A stretch of 64,000 nucleotides of DNA from Neolentinus lepideus HHB14362 ss-1 (GCA_001632425.1 KV425557.1:372001-436000), one strand, 5' to 3'; shown: positions 12,193 through 23,963, counted from the first letter of the stretch. A program made the numbers and translations. The notes: generated by a model from the letters alone, not told the origin.

Positions 12193-14101
12193 GTTTCGTT
12201 CGCGTCGATACCAGTAGACTTCAAGAGAAGTGGCGCTAGCTAGAAAATCCCACTGCATGTTGTCTGGAATCTGGATTCCCGATCGAAGCCCGATAAAATT
12301 AGACCGGCGATTCGTATCATTCACTCGGTACCTCCTTGAGTCAATCTGTTCTGTGGGTTGAAAAGGGGGGTTCTGAAGCTGAAGCGCTGAAGTCTGACAC
12401 CCTTAGACAATATTGACGTTCAGTCAGGGCCCGGGCTAGTACTATCCGATTGATTGTCCGCTTGGCGGCATAAATAGGTGAAGGTCTGCGTATACTCATA
12501 TCTGTTGAAATGCTGACTAGCAAAGAGATTGATTCTCAGGAATTATTAATATGATGCTTGTATAGAGTTTCCTATTCACTGGGTTACATGACATGACGCC
12601 AGTTCGTGGAAAGTTTCCATCTGTTCGGGTCCTCTGGTACCGCCCCGAGGGCTCTGTCTGGTAAGAACTGGCTATCGGACTTCTTCATCGCGTACGACGG
12701 AACAGCTGCTTTCTCGATCGAGATAAGGTTGCCTACAGGCCTGTTCAATGCAGGAGGTCAACACTGAAACATGGACGCTATATTAACCCATCGTATCTGC
12801 GCCACACACGATGTCATAAGCATACTTGCGCATGCGTCGAGCGACTTTTGAAGCCCCTGCCCGTTTTGTATCGGTATCATTTGTCTCGGTCTCATCAGGC
12901 TGACTTCCCATGGTATAGTCTAGACGTATCCCCTGTTAGCTCGCTGGCCTGTCGGCTACTTCTTGCCGTCGTAATCACTGATTCTCCTGTCATTCAGCCA
13001 CATTCTACGTCGTCTAGGTCTACTCCGAGCAACAAATGTCAGGGAATCACTATCCAACCTTGCACAGACTTTCTCATGACATTCTCTGTTCGACACCCTG
13101 CCGGGTGTCAATGCAGCAGCGGGGCCGGAATCTTGTGCACCGTGAGCAACCACTTTATCACGAAAAGTTGAATTCTCAGCGCTAGTTGGCTGCTATTTCA
13201 TGCGCATGTTGTACCGTGACATTTGTTTGATTTTCTGTCGACTAGAGCTTACCAAGACAGGTTAAAAATGATCTACAAGACACCCTCAGGCAAGCGAACG
13301 TATCATTCACTGGTGCTCAATTGTCTCATTGGCTGTTTTAGCTATTATACCTTGCTAGGCTGATTCTAATCTCGAGCTCGAATGCGACCAGCCAGGATAT
13401 CATTCAAGGCAGCAGGGCTGTTTCACTCCCAGTTCTCTTCCCACACCTGATCGCATCCAGTCCTGAACGCTATAGGGTTCTGGGTAGGGTATCATGATAG
13501 GCTTACCCGCACCATAAGGCGATATAGAACGTGTGATACCGAACCCCCGGTTAACTGGTTTGCGTGCGACCGCGTGAGAGCACTGACGGCTCCTGCAGGA
13601 CGACCTGCCGAGGAACTCTTACGTTACACGCAGATGCTTTCCTGCGAATCATGATCAGGCATAGTTACCTTCTTAGAATCAGGTAGGCTGTTTTGATATT
13701 GCCCCGCTAAGGCTCCGATTATGCTGGTGCGGATATTGTTCGGAATTCCTCTCTAGTCACACTTGTGCTCAAGTGCTCATCCTAGCTCGTCGAGGAGTCT
13801 ATTTGTTTGCAGAGGTTTAACCGCCAGTCTAGTGGCTGAGCCTAGATGCTTTTCTGGACCGAGCAGTAAAAGTTTTAAGGCTGTTCTTACAGCTTTGATC
13901 ACTAAAATATACGAAAAGACACACACACAGAGAGGTCGGCTAACTTGGAGCCGGTCTGCTTTCCTGCGAGCAGACCTCCGGCTACTCGTTATCGTCTTCT
14001 TCTTAGGTTCCAACAAATTTCCATCTCTCTGCATGCGTTCATCAGTCATACTCATGGAGTCCCTATCTCACAGTTTTCTACTTTTAACGCGGCACCCAGC
14101 G
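12193..14101. other. 1.9-kb intergenic region, no gene seen
   Basis: Six-frame reading shows only short frames without protein character. The region is bounded by the MOG1 start and the promoter of the TmpA-like gene. No repeats, transposon ends or RNA genes were identified. Pyrimidine-rich stretches near 13.9-14.0 kb may belong to the downstream promoter. Confidence 0.5.
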
Positions 14102-14107
14102 TATAAA
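14102..14107 (+). promoter_or_regulatory. TATA box of the TmpA-like gene
   Basis: A clean TATAAA lies 108 bases before the ATG at 14215, followed by a pyrimidine-rich tract suited to a transcription start. The position is consistent with a fungal core promoter. Confidence 0.55.
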
Positions 14108-14214
14108 GGGTTGGCGCTCTAGTTGCTGCAGCTCGGGTCCCCCTCCTCGCTGCAAAGCGTCGCAACTAGACTAAGACACCACTTCCAGTGTCGTCGTCTT
14201 GTCCAACCGCACCG

Positions 14215-16380
14215 ATGTCGTCGCCGCCTCCCCCCAACGTTGCTGCTCCTCCCTACGATAGTGCAGAGAAGGGCACTCTTGATGCTCAGGCTGTCAAGTC
14301 GGCGCATGTGACTCTTCCGCTGCAAGTGTCCATGGGCGAGAAGAAAGGTGACACCACAGTGACGACTACCGTAGTACCAGCCGTCAAGAACGAAGGCTCC
14401 GCTCCGCCTCCGGCTAAGAAGCCAACTAAGAAACCGATCTCAAAATGGATCCTCTTCCTGCTGTGGTACAACACTTACAGGTAAGGGGGTAGCGGACTAT
14501 ATTATGTCCCAGAGACTTACCCGCTGTTGGTAGAAAGCTATTCACGATCTGCTTCGGCCTCAATATGATCGCGTATGGCTGTACTATTGCAGGCTACTGG
14601 CCTTACGGACAACGGTATACTGGCGCCCTGATCGTCGGCAACCTGCAGATGACTTGTCTCATGCGTAACGAATTGTTCGGGCGCACTTTGTATTTGTTCG
14701 TCAACACATGCTTTGCGAAGGTATGGTAAAGCTATGTAGTGTGATCATTTGTGCTTATCTAGCTCAGTGGTCGCCTCTTTGGTGGAGACTCGGATGTACG
14801 TCAGTGCTCCAGGTAATTAAATTATTTTCTTCAGTTATATAGTGCCTGTGGTTTAACACGAAAACCAGCATCTTGGAGGAATCCATAGTGGATGCGGCAT
14901 TGCGGGCTTCTTCTGGCTCGTCTACCGAACAGTCATGGTGTTCAAGAACCATGCAGTGATGCATAACTCCATATTGGCGTTTGGTGTCATCACGTCTTCC
15001 ATCATGCTACTGGCGTGCGTGAGCGCATTCCCTATTGTACGCAACACACATCATAAGTAAGCAATAGTCCACTTCGCGTGAGGGCAGGGTCTAATCCATC
15101 GTCGACAGCGTCTTCGAACGACACCACCGGTACTCTGGGTGGGCTGGACTGCTCTCGACCTGTTAGTATCGATGAGATGAATGCCATCATTGGCGATGAC
15201 TGATGTCGATGTCGCGTGTACTGTAGGGATATTTGTGATCCTCGGGGACCTCTGGAACTCGGAGACTCAAACCTGGAACCTCAGTGGTGTTCATATTGTC
15301 AGGCAGCAAGACTTTTGGTACGTCGTACTCATGTCGACCTTGTAAGTCTGATTCACCTTGCTGTTTTGGTGTATGAGCTCACCTATCCGAGTACAGCATC
15401 GCGATCCCGTGGATCTGCACACGTAAGGTCGAAGTGGACATCGAGCTTGTGAGCGCGCCCGAATTACTTCGCGTCTAAGCAATGTATATTGATCTCGTTA
15501 CAGCCCTCTCCCAAGGTAGCGGTTCTCCGATTCAAGCGTGGTATGCAGCAGGGTCTGCTCGCCCGTATCAGTCGGTCTGCTACGCTAGAGTACCACGCTT
15601 TCGGCATTATCTCGTCAGTGGAGCCTGTAAATGCAAAGATGTTTGACTGATTATCATTGGTCTGTGAACAGGGAGGGGACTCACGCGAAATACCACTACC
15701 TCATCTGTGGTGTCCAGGGTGACTTTACCAAAGGCCTCGTCAATAATCCTCCTCGGACTATCTGGACCCGTGAGCTGAAGGTACGCTTCCCACATTGGCT
15801 ATGAGGTGTAAGAGATACTCACCGTTATGTCCGCAGTTCGCGGGAGTATCCAATACTTCGCGGCTGTACAGACGAGGGTACGTGACCGACAGATTGGTTC
15901 CTATTGACATCGCCAGTAACACCGTGTCAATAGAATTCGTGTGTGCACCGGTACGGGTTTGGGAGCTGCGCTCTCCACTTGTTTGCAGAGTCCATATTGG
16001 TATGAGGTCACCACAATACGAAGCACACGTCTTCCATTCTGATATGCCTGGCGCAGGTACCTCATCTGGATTGGCTCCGACCAGGAGAAGACCTTCGGTC
16101 CCACCATTTCTGGGCTGATCCACCGGCACTTGGGTCCAGAACGGTATTGTCTGTGGGACTCCAAGCAGCGGGGTGGCCGCCCAGATGTTATGAAGCTCGT
16201 CAAGGAGGTCTACGTTACGTGGCAGGCTGAGGTCATCTTCATCACGTCGAATTGGCAGGGTAACCAAGAGATCATGGCGGGCTGCAAGGAGGCTGGTATT
16301 CCTGCGTTTGGAACTCTCTGGGATTTCGTGAGTACTACCCTTTTCTTCCGAATTTCTGGCGCTCATGGCAGCTACAGTGA
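14215..16380 (+). CDS. TmpA-like membrane flavoprotein (ferredoxin-reductase type)
   Basis: The ATG at 14215 gives a Pro-rich cytosolic start (MSSPPPPNVAAPPYDSAEKG) and a Lys/Pro stretch, then several membrane segments: WILFLLWYNTYR, LFTICFGLNMIAYGCTIAGY, GFFWLVYRTVMVF, FGVITSSIMLLACVSAF and the WIFVILGDLWN region. The motif FERHHRYSGWAGL resembles the fourth helix of ferric-reductase-like proteins. The C-terminal half carries RFKRGMQQGLLARISRSATL, then a Gly-rich nucleotide-binding stretch around GTGLGAALSTC and RGGRPDVMKLVKEVYVTW. A donor after GTLWDF and an acceptor at 16377 place a TGA immediately, at 16378-16380; read-through would only add non-conserved residues. A. nidulans TmpA, a regulator of conidiation, has this layout. 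Such proteins are sometimes labelled NRPS-like in databases, but no adenylation domain is present here. The substrate is unknown. Confidence 0.7.
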
Positions 16381-16903
16381 TCACCATGAGATCGGACACT
16401 CGGAAGGTTGTAAGCATTATAGACGGAGTTGCCGCACGGCTACGACATCCCGTCCCTTCAATGTATTATTATCCTACTCAAACGCATGTTTCAAATTAAG
16501 GCTGTATATAGAGATTGCCTATGATGTATCACTTCACGGTCCCTCGTTTCCAGAAGACGTGCTAAATCTGCGTGAATATTGCGAGGCCGCTCCCACACAA
16601 TGGTGACTACGAGTGAGAAACGAAGCGTCTCTCGACCACTCAAGGTTTGACGAGTGCTCGAAGCACGAACGTACGGAAGCGATTTAGTGCTTCTCAGACC
16701 AGTGGGAAGAGCCAATGAAAACCGTCTCGATAAGCGTTAATTTGTGCATGCGCCAGGGAGGATAGAGCTTTCCCGGATTATCGCCACACGCGAGGAAGCC
16801 TCGAAGTACAAAAGTCATAGCATAGCCTGTAGCCCAATGCAAAACAATTTCAACTAAAATTACAAGGGAGAGAGCGGGGAGGATCAAGTGCAGTGCCTGT
16901 AAA
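16381..16903. other. Convergent intergenic stretch
   Basis: This lies between the 3' ends of the TmpA-like gene (plus) and the ERI1-like gene (minus). A minus-strand frame at 16684-16923 contains a hydrophobic run but has no ATG start and overlaps the nuclease stop. I see no gene. Confidence 0.5.
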
Positions 16904-18344
16904 TCATGACAGATATTCTTCAAGAATTTCTCCGGGTTTGCCCATCCACTGCCACCGTCGGTCGGCTTGGATGTAGGTGTTAGGCTCGAGCCGCACGCCT
17001 CTCCTTGCTAATTCAGAAACGATGCGAGCAATATTCCGGGTGTCCTTGAAGGGAAAAAGTGAACTTGAAAACACGGGGTGTGTGAAGAGCGAACGTACAT
17101 CGATCCCACTGTGCTGGCGACCGATGAATGGTGACAAGTTCAGAAAACGTAGCTGTGAGGTCAAGTTGAGCGATAGACGTTTCTGGAAGGCAAAGGCCTG
17201 ACAAGGGCGTGAGTCTGGATCAGCATCGGAAACGGTAAATACTATGGAGCGACCCACCTTCTTCCCAGAGCCCTTGCGACCTTCGTGGTAAGCGATGCGC
17301 GAAACGACCTTGCGGACGTCCATGACATCGCCTCTTATCCAAGGCGGGAGATGTATCTAGGGAAAATGTAAAATATCGTCAGTCGGCTCGTAACGTCGCC
17401 GCTGAGGAAAGACAGAAAATGCTAACTTTAGAGATGAAGCATTGCTTGATGACAAAGTCCCGAATGTCGAATGGGCCGTCTGTGCACCAGAAGAATCGGA
17501 TAAGTCGTTGACCGGTTTCCGGATGGATGAGGCCATTGTCCGATAGGAACTTGGTGAACTGATCGATGACTTCTGGGAATGTGGGAGCATGATCGACTTG
17601 TTTCTGTGGCAGGCACTGTTGGAGAATTACCGGCGCATAGTAATGACGACTACTGACTTGGGTAATGCCAGTTAGATTAGTACAAAATTGGGTCAGAGTG
17701 GGCCTCCATGTGGGTTTCACGAAAGTACGGAATTCAGCCGCCACTTCGAGTCGGTTTGCTATCCCATCGGCGTCTTTGTCTTTCCAGCGCATTAAACAGA
17801 CAGGCCATTCCTTGGGATATTAATAGAGTAAGTAATATGACCTATTGACATATAGGGTGGCGCCGACTATGATCTCGTTTGGCCAGTGAAAGTCTGATCC
17901 CTGTACACAGGTGGCTTCCACATCTAAGACAAGTAATGCCTCGCATGGCTGCTTGATGCGGACTGGATCTGGTCGAACAGACATTGATGCTTCTCCTGGC
18001 TCGACTATCTTGATATCGTTGACTGTAAGTTTTTCAACTGCTCTATCGTCTTCGGGAACGGCGAGTTTCCTAGTAGCTGTGTCAACGGACTCTCCGGAGA
18101 CATGGACCTGGGGTCCATGTGGAAGTCCTGACTGCTGTGATACCCTGCGAAATAGGACAAATGTCGACAGAACGAGGATTGTCGCAGCAACGGAGCCAAA
18201 GAGAGCAAGGATGCGAATATCAGTGAAGATGGGCGGAAGAGGCTTCGTACGAAAGAGGGGATTCATGCTGGACTGGTCGTTGGCAGGAGCAAGGACTGAT
18301 TCGCAGATAGGAAGGATAGAGCGCTGCCGAAGCCACGTTATCAT
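16904..18344 (-). CDS. ERI1-type 3'-5' exoribonuclease with N-terminal membrane segment
   Basis: This is a DEDDh exonuclease. The ATG at 18344 opens MITWLRQRSILPICESVLAP; another ATG at 18266 (MNPLFRTKPLPPIFTDIRIL) is possible. Residues about 45-66 form one hydrophobic helix (ILALFGSVAATILVLSTFVL). The nuclease begins with LLVLDVEATCVQGSDF (first Asp and Glu). The next exon adds EWPVCLMRWKDKDADG and FRTFVKPTWRPTLTQFC, then RFFWCTDGPFDIRDFVIKQC (second Asp), and finally HSGIDDTRNIARIV with the general-base His and last Asp. All DEDDh residues are present. ERI1/3'hExo trims histone mRNA stem loops, 5.8S rRNA and siRNAs; no SAP domain is seen here. The stop is at 16904. It diverges from CMS1 over 174 bases. 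Confidence 0.82.
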
Positions 18345-18518
18345 GGCCAGACGACCTGCAGACGGGCTTCTAAATTTGAATTCCTCTTTACCTTAGCGTA
18401 CTCGGTGGCGGTGCAAACACGTGTGGAATGTCACCTCGCTTCGAAAATTCTGTTTCCGGCGCTGCTCTTTCTCAGAAATTCCCTTTGTGTCCGCATACCC
18501 ACCGCTCTTGTCGAGACC

Positions 18519-19632
18519 ATGCAGGGCGGAGACGACTTGATCGATGACTTTGTGCCAGATGATCTGGTCGCGATGTCCGAAGAGGAGGTCGATTTTGAGG
18601 AAGAGGACGCGGGTGCCTCCATGAGTGGCGATGAAGGAGTGGCAGAGAGCTCGGCAGCAGATCAGGCGGCGGCAGAGAAAAAGAGGAAACGGAGAGCAAA
18701 GGAGAAGGAGCGGAAGGCTAAGGTCAGAATTATATCACGCATTGCAGTGGATTTCATCGGAATCGTGATATTCTATGTATAACAAATGCAGAAACAAAAG
18801 CTTGCAGGGGTTCAGTACATCGAACCTGTTTCAGTAGCTGCCCAGCCTCCCATTCAACTGTCTGAATATCTGTCCTCGATGCAAGCCAAGACGTTCTCGA
18901 AATTGTCAAGTATCGAACTCGGGGACTTGCAAATTCCTGGTGCGTATTCCAGTGTCACGAATATCTGCGGCCAGCTGATATTGACCGCTCAGACGCTTAG
19001 AAAACTGCATAGCCAACACTACCGCATGGGCAGGCTCCAGATCTTTAGATCAAGTGGTTGACTTTATCATCGAAAGTACGTTTTGCTCTCGTGAGAATGC
19101 GCAGATCGCAATTGACGAGCTTCACCAGTGTGTCCAGATTTACGGACTCAGCTCTCACAAAGACCTAAGCACAACGGAGCGCCCTTCATGATCTTTGTCG
19201 CTGGCGCCGCCTTGCGAGTGGCGGATGCCACCCGCGTCCTGAAGACCAAGACATTGAGAGGAGAGAAAGGCGCGGACATTGCAAAACTGTTTTCAAAGCA
19301 TATCAAGCTTGAAGAACATGTCAAATACCTGAAGAGGACCAAAATCGGTGCTGCAGCGGGTACACCAGGTCGGTTGGGAAAGCTACTGGAGACCGGTAAG
19401 TCCATCTCCGCCTAAACCTAACCTTGCTCTTGACCGATACATCCATACCCCAGATGCTCTGTCTGTTGCCAGTCTGACCCATATTATCCTCGATGTCAGT
19501 TATCTAGATGCCAAAAAGCGCTCGTTGTTGGACATCCCGGAGACGAGAGACGAAGTGTTCAGGCTATTCCTTGGCTCGCCGAAGGTTCTGCAAGCCATGA
19601 AAGCCGGGAAAGTGAAGCTCGTCCTTTTTTGA
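18519..19632 (+). CDS. CMS1: Cms1-family 90S pre-ribosome (small subunit processome) protein
   Basis: Cms1 is a U3-containing 90S pre-ribosome component that helps small-subunit rRNA processing in the nucleolus. The ATG at 18519 opens MQGGDDLIDDFVPDDLVAMS, an acidic tail, then a Lys-rich stretch. The conserved core follows: SEYLSSMQAKTFSKLSSIEL, NGAPFMIFVAGAALRVADAT, KTLRGEKGADIAKLFSKHIK, LKRTKIGAAAGTPGRLGKLL and LTHIILDVSYLDAKKRSLLD. The last segments resemble degenerate DEAD-box motifs (TPGR, and LDVSY in place of DEAD), as known for this family, so helicase activity is not expected. Four exons join in frame; the stop is at 19630-19632. The size fits the family. Confidence 0.9.
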
Positions 19633-19740
19633 TCGCGAATGGACTGGCGCGTTGCACATAAGGGGTTAGCGTATGAGTGCATTGGTGAAATGCTATGCTG
19701 GATATTTACACTGTACAATATGGGTAGACATGACCAGCAA

Positions 19741-20212
19741 TCAGAAGCCCTTGGGGTTCACTCGGTGTGTGATCTGGAGAGCACGAGTACAGCCAGAAGA
19801 GGATATTCCGAGAGGCAAGGACGTACCCTAGTGAACTTAGGAACTTTGTGGATGCCCTTCCGGTAATTTCGTGAATGAGGAGAGAAGACTGTGTATTTGT
19901 CCTTTGGTGCCATTTCGTGCTCCTTGGGCAACTCCAATGCTTGCGTCTATCCTCTCTATTAGGACGTGTTTTTGCCATGAGTTTAATGGAAGCTAACCAA
20001 AGCAGCACATTGGACACCACTTGAACGAACAGCCTCAATAACAGCATCTACTTTTTTCAGTCTATCCCTCTGGTTCGCCTTGCGTGTCCGGGATAGCCGC
20101 CAAGGCACCTTCCTGCATGGAGGTCATAAATCGTTACGCTACATAAGAATTTACTTACTCACCATAGCAGACCGCTCAAGCTGGGATGCGATGGCCTGAA
20201 TGCGCCGAACAT
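19741..20212 (-). CDS. MRPL31: Mitochondrial large-subunit ribosomal protein mL60 (MRPL31)
   Basis: Four exons resolve exactly: 20212..20163, 20112..19998, 19946..19827 and 19773..19741, giving 105 residues and a TGA. The start is MFGAFRPSHPSLSGLLWKVP. The conserved body is RLSRTRKANQRDRLKKVDAV, EAVRSSGVQCAALTQALEL, PKEHEMAPKDKYTVF and NYRKGIHKVPKFTR, ending HRVNPKGF. This matches fungal Mrpl31, a structural protein of the mitochondrial ribosome. The third exon uses an ATAG acceptor. The gene is small and split over several frames, so simple ORF scans miss it. Its start lies only 105 bases from the SF3A1 start, implying a shared promoter. Confidence 0.9.
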
Positions 20213-20317
20213 AGCAGCTGCAGAAGGGACTTGTTATAGCCGTCGGCCATGAGAATAGAAAACGCCGATATTGATGCTTACGTAACGTATTTTCCTTCTT
20301 TCCCTCCACTCGCGACA

Positions 20318-22943
20318 ATGGCGGTTGAGACACAGATGATACCCGCGACGAACGGCCACCTGAGCAATGGTGACGTGCAGATGGGCGGGCTGAAGGAGAG
20401 CGTGCTGCGCTTTGCGAGCGGTTTCATATTGCCCCCGCCAGAGATAAAATGTAAGTAACTTGCGCTCAAATTCAGCAGGGACATCGTCTAAGTTGCCTTT
20501 GTCTTGTAGCGATTATCGACCGGACCGCGGCCTTTGTTGCGCGCTCCGCGAATCCGCCCCAGTTCGAGGATAAGATCCGGGAAAACCAGCGTAATGACCC
20601 AAAGTTCTCGTTCCTCAACCCTGTCGACCCATACCATGCTTATTATAGGCACCGAATGGATAAGGTGCAGAGGGGCGAGGAGGACGAGGTGCCGGCCCCT
20701 ACTGAGGAGAAGCCGGTAGAGAAGGTGGAAGAGAGAGTCGTGGACTGGGGCGTGGAACCGCCCCAGCCTGAGTTTATACTGGACTTGCCGAACATTACAG
20801 CGATTGATTTGTGGGTATTATACTCAAGTCTGACCCGTGTTGCTTATATCTTCTTGGTTCACAGAGATATCATAAAGCTGACGGCACTGTTCACCGCTCG
20901 TCGCGGTCGCAACTTCCTTGCATCCCTCTCCGCGCGCGAAGGCCGAAACTACCAATTCGACTTCCTTCGACCTACGCATTCACTCTTTGTATACTTTAAC
21001 CGTCTGGTCGAACAGTATACGAAAATACTCTACCCTAGCAAGGAGGCTCTAGCAGCGATCGCAGAGCGCGCGAATCCGGGAGACAAGTGGAAGACGCTCG
21101 AGCAGGCAAAACGGTATGCAAAATGGGAGCAAAACAAAAGAGAGAAGGAGAAGAAGCGTGAGGATGATAGGGAGGCTGAAAGAAGTGCGTCTTCTATTTC
21201 AGCTAAATCTGACAATTCTTAACCTACGATTGGATCAGTTGCTTTCGCTGAGATTGACTGGCACGAGTATGCAATCGTCCAAACTATCGAATTCACTGCG
21301 GTGGATACGAATGCCGAGCTCCCACCGCCTATGAGCATACAAGATGTTGAGAGCATGACTTTGGCGCAGAAGAGGATGGCTGCTATGATCATGGAGACCA
21401 CGGCAGAGGATGTCGAGGCACATCGGGCGAGGCAAGCTGCCGCAGAAGCCGAAGCAGCCGCAGCAGTTGGCGGTGCCGGTGCCGGTGCTGCTGACGACGA
21501 TGCCATGGAGGAGAGCGATGACGAGGACGGCGAGAACCGCGAGAGGAAGAGACGTGAGGAAGAGGAGAGGAGGAGGGAGGAGGAGCGTGCTCGGGCTATT
21601 CAGGCGAGCTCGCTGGAGGCGGGCACCATGAAAATCAGGACCGATTACGTGCCAAAGGGTGAGCATGAGGAGCATGTGCGCATATCCTGATGTGTACTAA
21701 AGCTAAAAACCTTTGCACAGTCGGCGCCAAGGGCAAGCAGCAGACAACCACGACTTGTAGTATCTGTGGTCAGCAAATCCCCGTTGACGAGCTGCAAGAG
21801 CACATGCGTATCGAGCTTCTCGATCCCCGGTGGAAGGAGCAGCGCAATGTTCTCGAGGCGCGTAAAGCGCAGGCATCAGAGCTGCAGAAGGGTGCAAACG
21901 TCGCTGCGTCGATCAAGAACCTAGCGCGCACCCGGCCGGATATCTTCGGTGCCGAGGAGGACGAGGAGCGGAGGAAGAGAGAGGAGGAAGAGGAGAAGCA
22001 GCGGCGGCGCGCGCGCGAGAAGGTCGTTTGGGACGGACACACGGCGTCCAAGGCCAGCACGCAAGACAAGTTTTCGACGAACGTCAATTTCGACGAGCAG
22101 ATTGCGGCTATCCACCGTGCAAAGGGTCTCGGACCGTGGGTACCTGCCTGTTTTTTGGAGCATATACTGTACTGATTTCCTTGCAGGCAAGAGACGGGCG
22201 CTATCGGTCCTGGAATCGGTCCTGCAGCACCTCCCCCGACTATAACAGGGCTGCCACCCGCCCCTGTATCCCTGCCCGCTACGCCGCAAGGCGTCCCAGG
22301 CTACCCCGCGGCTACTATATCTTCAGGCCCCCAGCCGGCGTCCATGGGGCCCCCGCCCGCAGCGCCTGTCATGCTGCCGCCGCTGCACTACCAGGGCTTA
22401 GGTGCGCAGCAGCCGTTCGGCTTCTCGCCGCCGCCCCCGCCGATGGGGATGGGCATGTCGCCACAGCAGGCGGGCATGGTGCGTACTGCGGATCAGATGG
22501 AGGGCGGGCAGGGAGAGGGTATTCCACCTGCGAAGCGGCAGAAGGTGGCGAAGTTGCCTGGTGGGGCGTTGTACCCCGAGGCGGATTGGTTGGCCATGCA
22601 TCCTGTGAGTAACTGGAGTTCCGCACGGTGGGAAGGACGGTGTGCTGACGGCTGATTTCTTTAGTATCCTGTTTCGCTGCAAGTGCAGCTGCCGAACGAC
22701 CCATCCAAGGCGGAGTGGAAGCTTGATGGGAGCGTTGTCACGATCCCGGAGTTGCCGCTCAACTTGCTCGTGTCGACACTGCGTGACCGCATTTTGCAAG
22801 CGACGGGAAGTAGCGTTGGGGCGTCGAAGATGCGGCTGTCTTCGGGAGGCAAGATGCTTACAAACACCAATACGTTGGCGAGCTACAATCTGGAGGACGA
22901 GGATCTTGTCACTTTGACTGTAAGCGATAAGAAGCGGAAGTAG
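20318..22943 (+). CDS. SF3A1: Splicing factor 3A subunit 1 (SF3A1/Prp21/SAP114)
   Basis: SF3A1 belongs to the U2 snRNP and helps form the pre-spliceosome. The start at 20318 gives MAVETQMIPATNGHLSNGDV; an upstream in-frame ATG at 20249 is possible. Two SURP modules are clear: one around SIIDRTAAFVARSANPPQFE and NPVDPYHAYYRHRM, the second around DIIKLTALFTARRGRNFLAS and FLRPTHSLFVYFNRLVEQYT. A charged helical region follows, then a CSICGQQIPVDELQEH zinc-knuckle-like motif, the WDGHTAS motif, a Pro/Gly-rich tract, and a C-terminal ubiquitin-like domain (LNLLVSTLRDRILQATGSSV, TLASYNLEDEDLVTLTV). The stop is at 22943 after a Lys/Arg end. About six exons. Domain order and length match the family. 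Confidence 0.95.
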
Positions 22944-23213
22944 ATGATGTGTCTAGCATGTGTTATTCCTATCGTGCTGTATAGTAGTTGGATTCATTGA
23001 TATTGGGTTCGTTGATATTGATGCATAAGTGAGCTGAACGTGAGATACATTCGCGACAAGATACATAGTTGGTGGGGGTGTACATAACATGAAGAATTGC
23101 GAAGGTAAAGTACGTTGGTAAGCTAGTACAAAGTATAAGTTAAATTGCGCATAATATACACCCATGCTTCCCATTTGCCCGAAAAAGAAAATCTTCAACT
23201 GCTCGACACTCCT

Positions 23214-23738
23214 CTAATGGTGTTGTTCTTCAGGATGGAAAGATGATGGTGGATGTTGCGCGCGCCAGTGGACTAGCGGCGGGGAGGTGGTAGATATTTT
23301 GCGAGTTGGTGCTGTCGGCCTCCCAGAACGCTCTTCCCTGATCCAATTGTTACGTCCATCTGCCATGCCCTTCGATCCAATAATATCTGATTGACCCTTC
23401 TTGCCCAAAACGCCCCTCGCGTCGTCATCGTGCATGCCATTTGTGGATATGGGGATGGTGTCGCCGAGCCAGTCCTCGTCTTTCTGGCTGGGCACGTGTG
23501 CTGCGGGGTATTTGGGTAACATGCTTTGCGCATGGAGGTGGGGCGAGGAGAGGAGGCCCGGAGGCACGGGGATGACGATGGGCTGGTTGAGGCAGAGGCT
23601 GGACTTTCTGCGGGAGTGGCTCGGGGACGTCGAGCGGTGCGGCGAGCGCGAACTATGTTTCGAGGAGGACGGGCTGGACGGCGCGGACGGGGTGGAGGGG
23701 AAGGAGACAGAGGCGGGCATGTGGATGGAGAGGGACAT
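23214..23738 (-). CDS. Ser/Pro-rich hypothetical protein
   Basis: A 174-residue frame begins with a true ATG at 23738 (MSLSIHMPASVSFPSTPSAP). It continues through a Ser-rich basic tract (SSKHSSRSPHRSTSPSHSRR) to more ordered sequence such as NQPIVIPVPPGLLSSP and EDWLGDTIPISTNG. Low complexity suggests a disordered protein. No domain is recognised and the exon structure may be incomplete. It lies tail-to-tail with SF3A1, 270 bases apart. Confidence 0.45.
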   Translation of the reverse strand: MSLSIHMPASVSFPSTPSAPSSPSSSKHSSRSPHRSTSPSHSRRKSSLCLNQPIVIPVPPGLLSSPHLHAQSMLPKYPAAHVPSQKDEDWLGDTIPISTNGMHDDDARGVLGKKGQSDIIGSKGMADGRNNWIREERSGRPTAPTRKISTTSPPLVHWRAQHPPSSFHPEEQHH

Positions 23739-23963
23739 GGAGAGGCTGGTGCAGCTGACAGACTCACTTTATGAATGGCGGGTGGCGGCAGAAGACGGTT
23801 AGGGCACTCAGGCGCACGATGATTGGCGGGACGTGGATGTTCCCGATCGCAGTGGCCCGCGATCGAGGCACGTCCAGATCAGATCCCGCTTCATTCCAAA
23901 GTGAGACCATAGTCCTTGTTAATGTTCTATCCTACACATCCTACTTCTACGCCCCGCCACACT

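Noticed and set aside
14215..16380. NRPS or adenylate-forming reductase
   Set aside because: No adenylation core motifs or carrier-protein site were seen; the sequence is a membrane flavoprotein.
16381..16606. Read-through extension of the TmpA-like protein
   Set aside because: A GTGAGT donor after LWDF and an in-frame TGA after the acceptor end the protein; the extension has no conserved character.
16684..16923. Small membrane protein frame downstream of the ERI1-like gene
   Set aside because: It starts with TTG rather than ATG and overlaps the nuclease stop.
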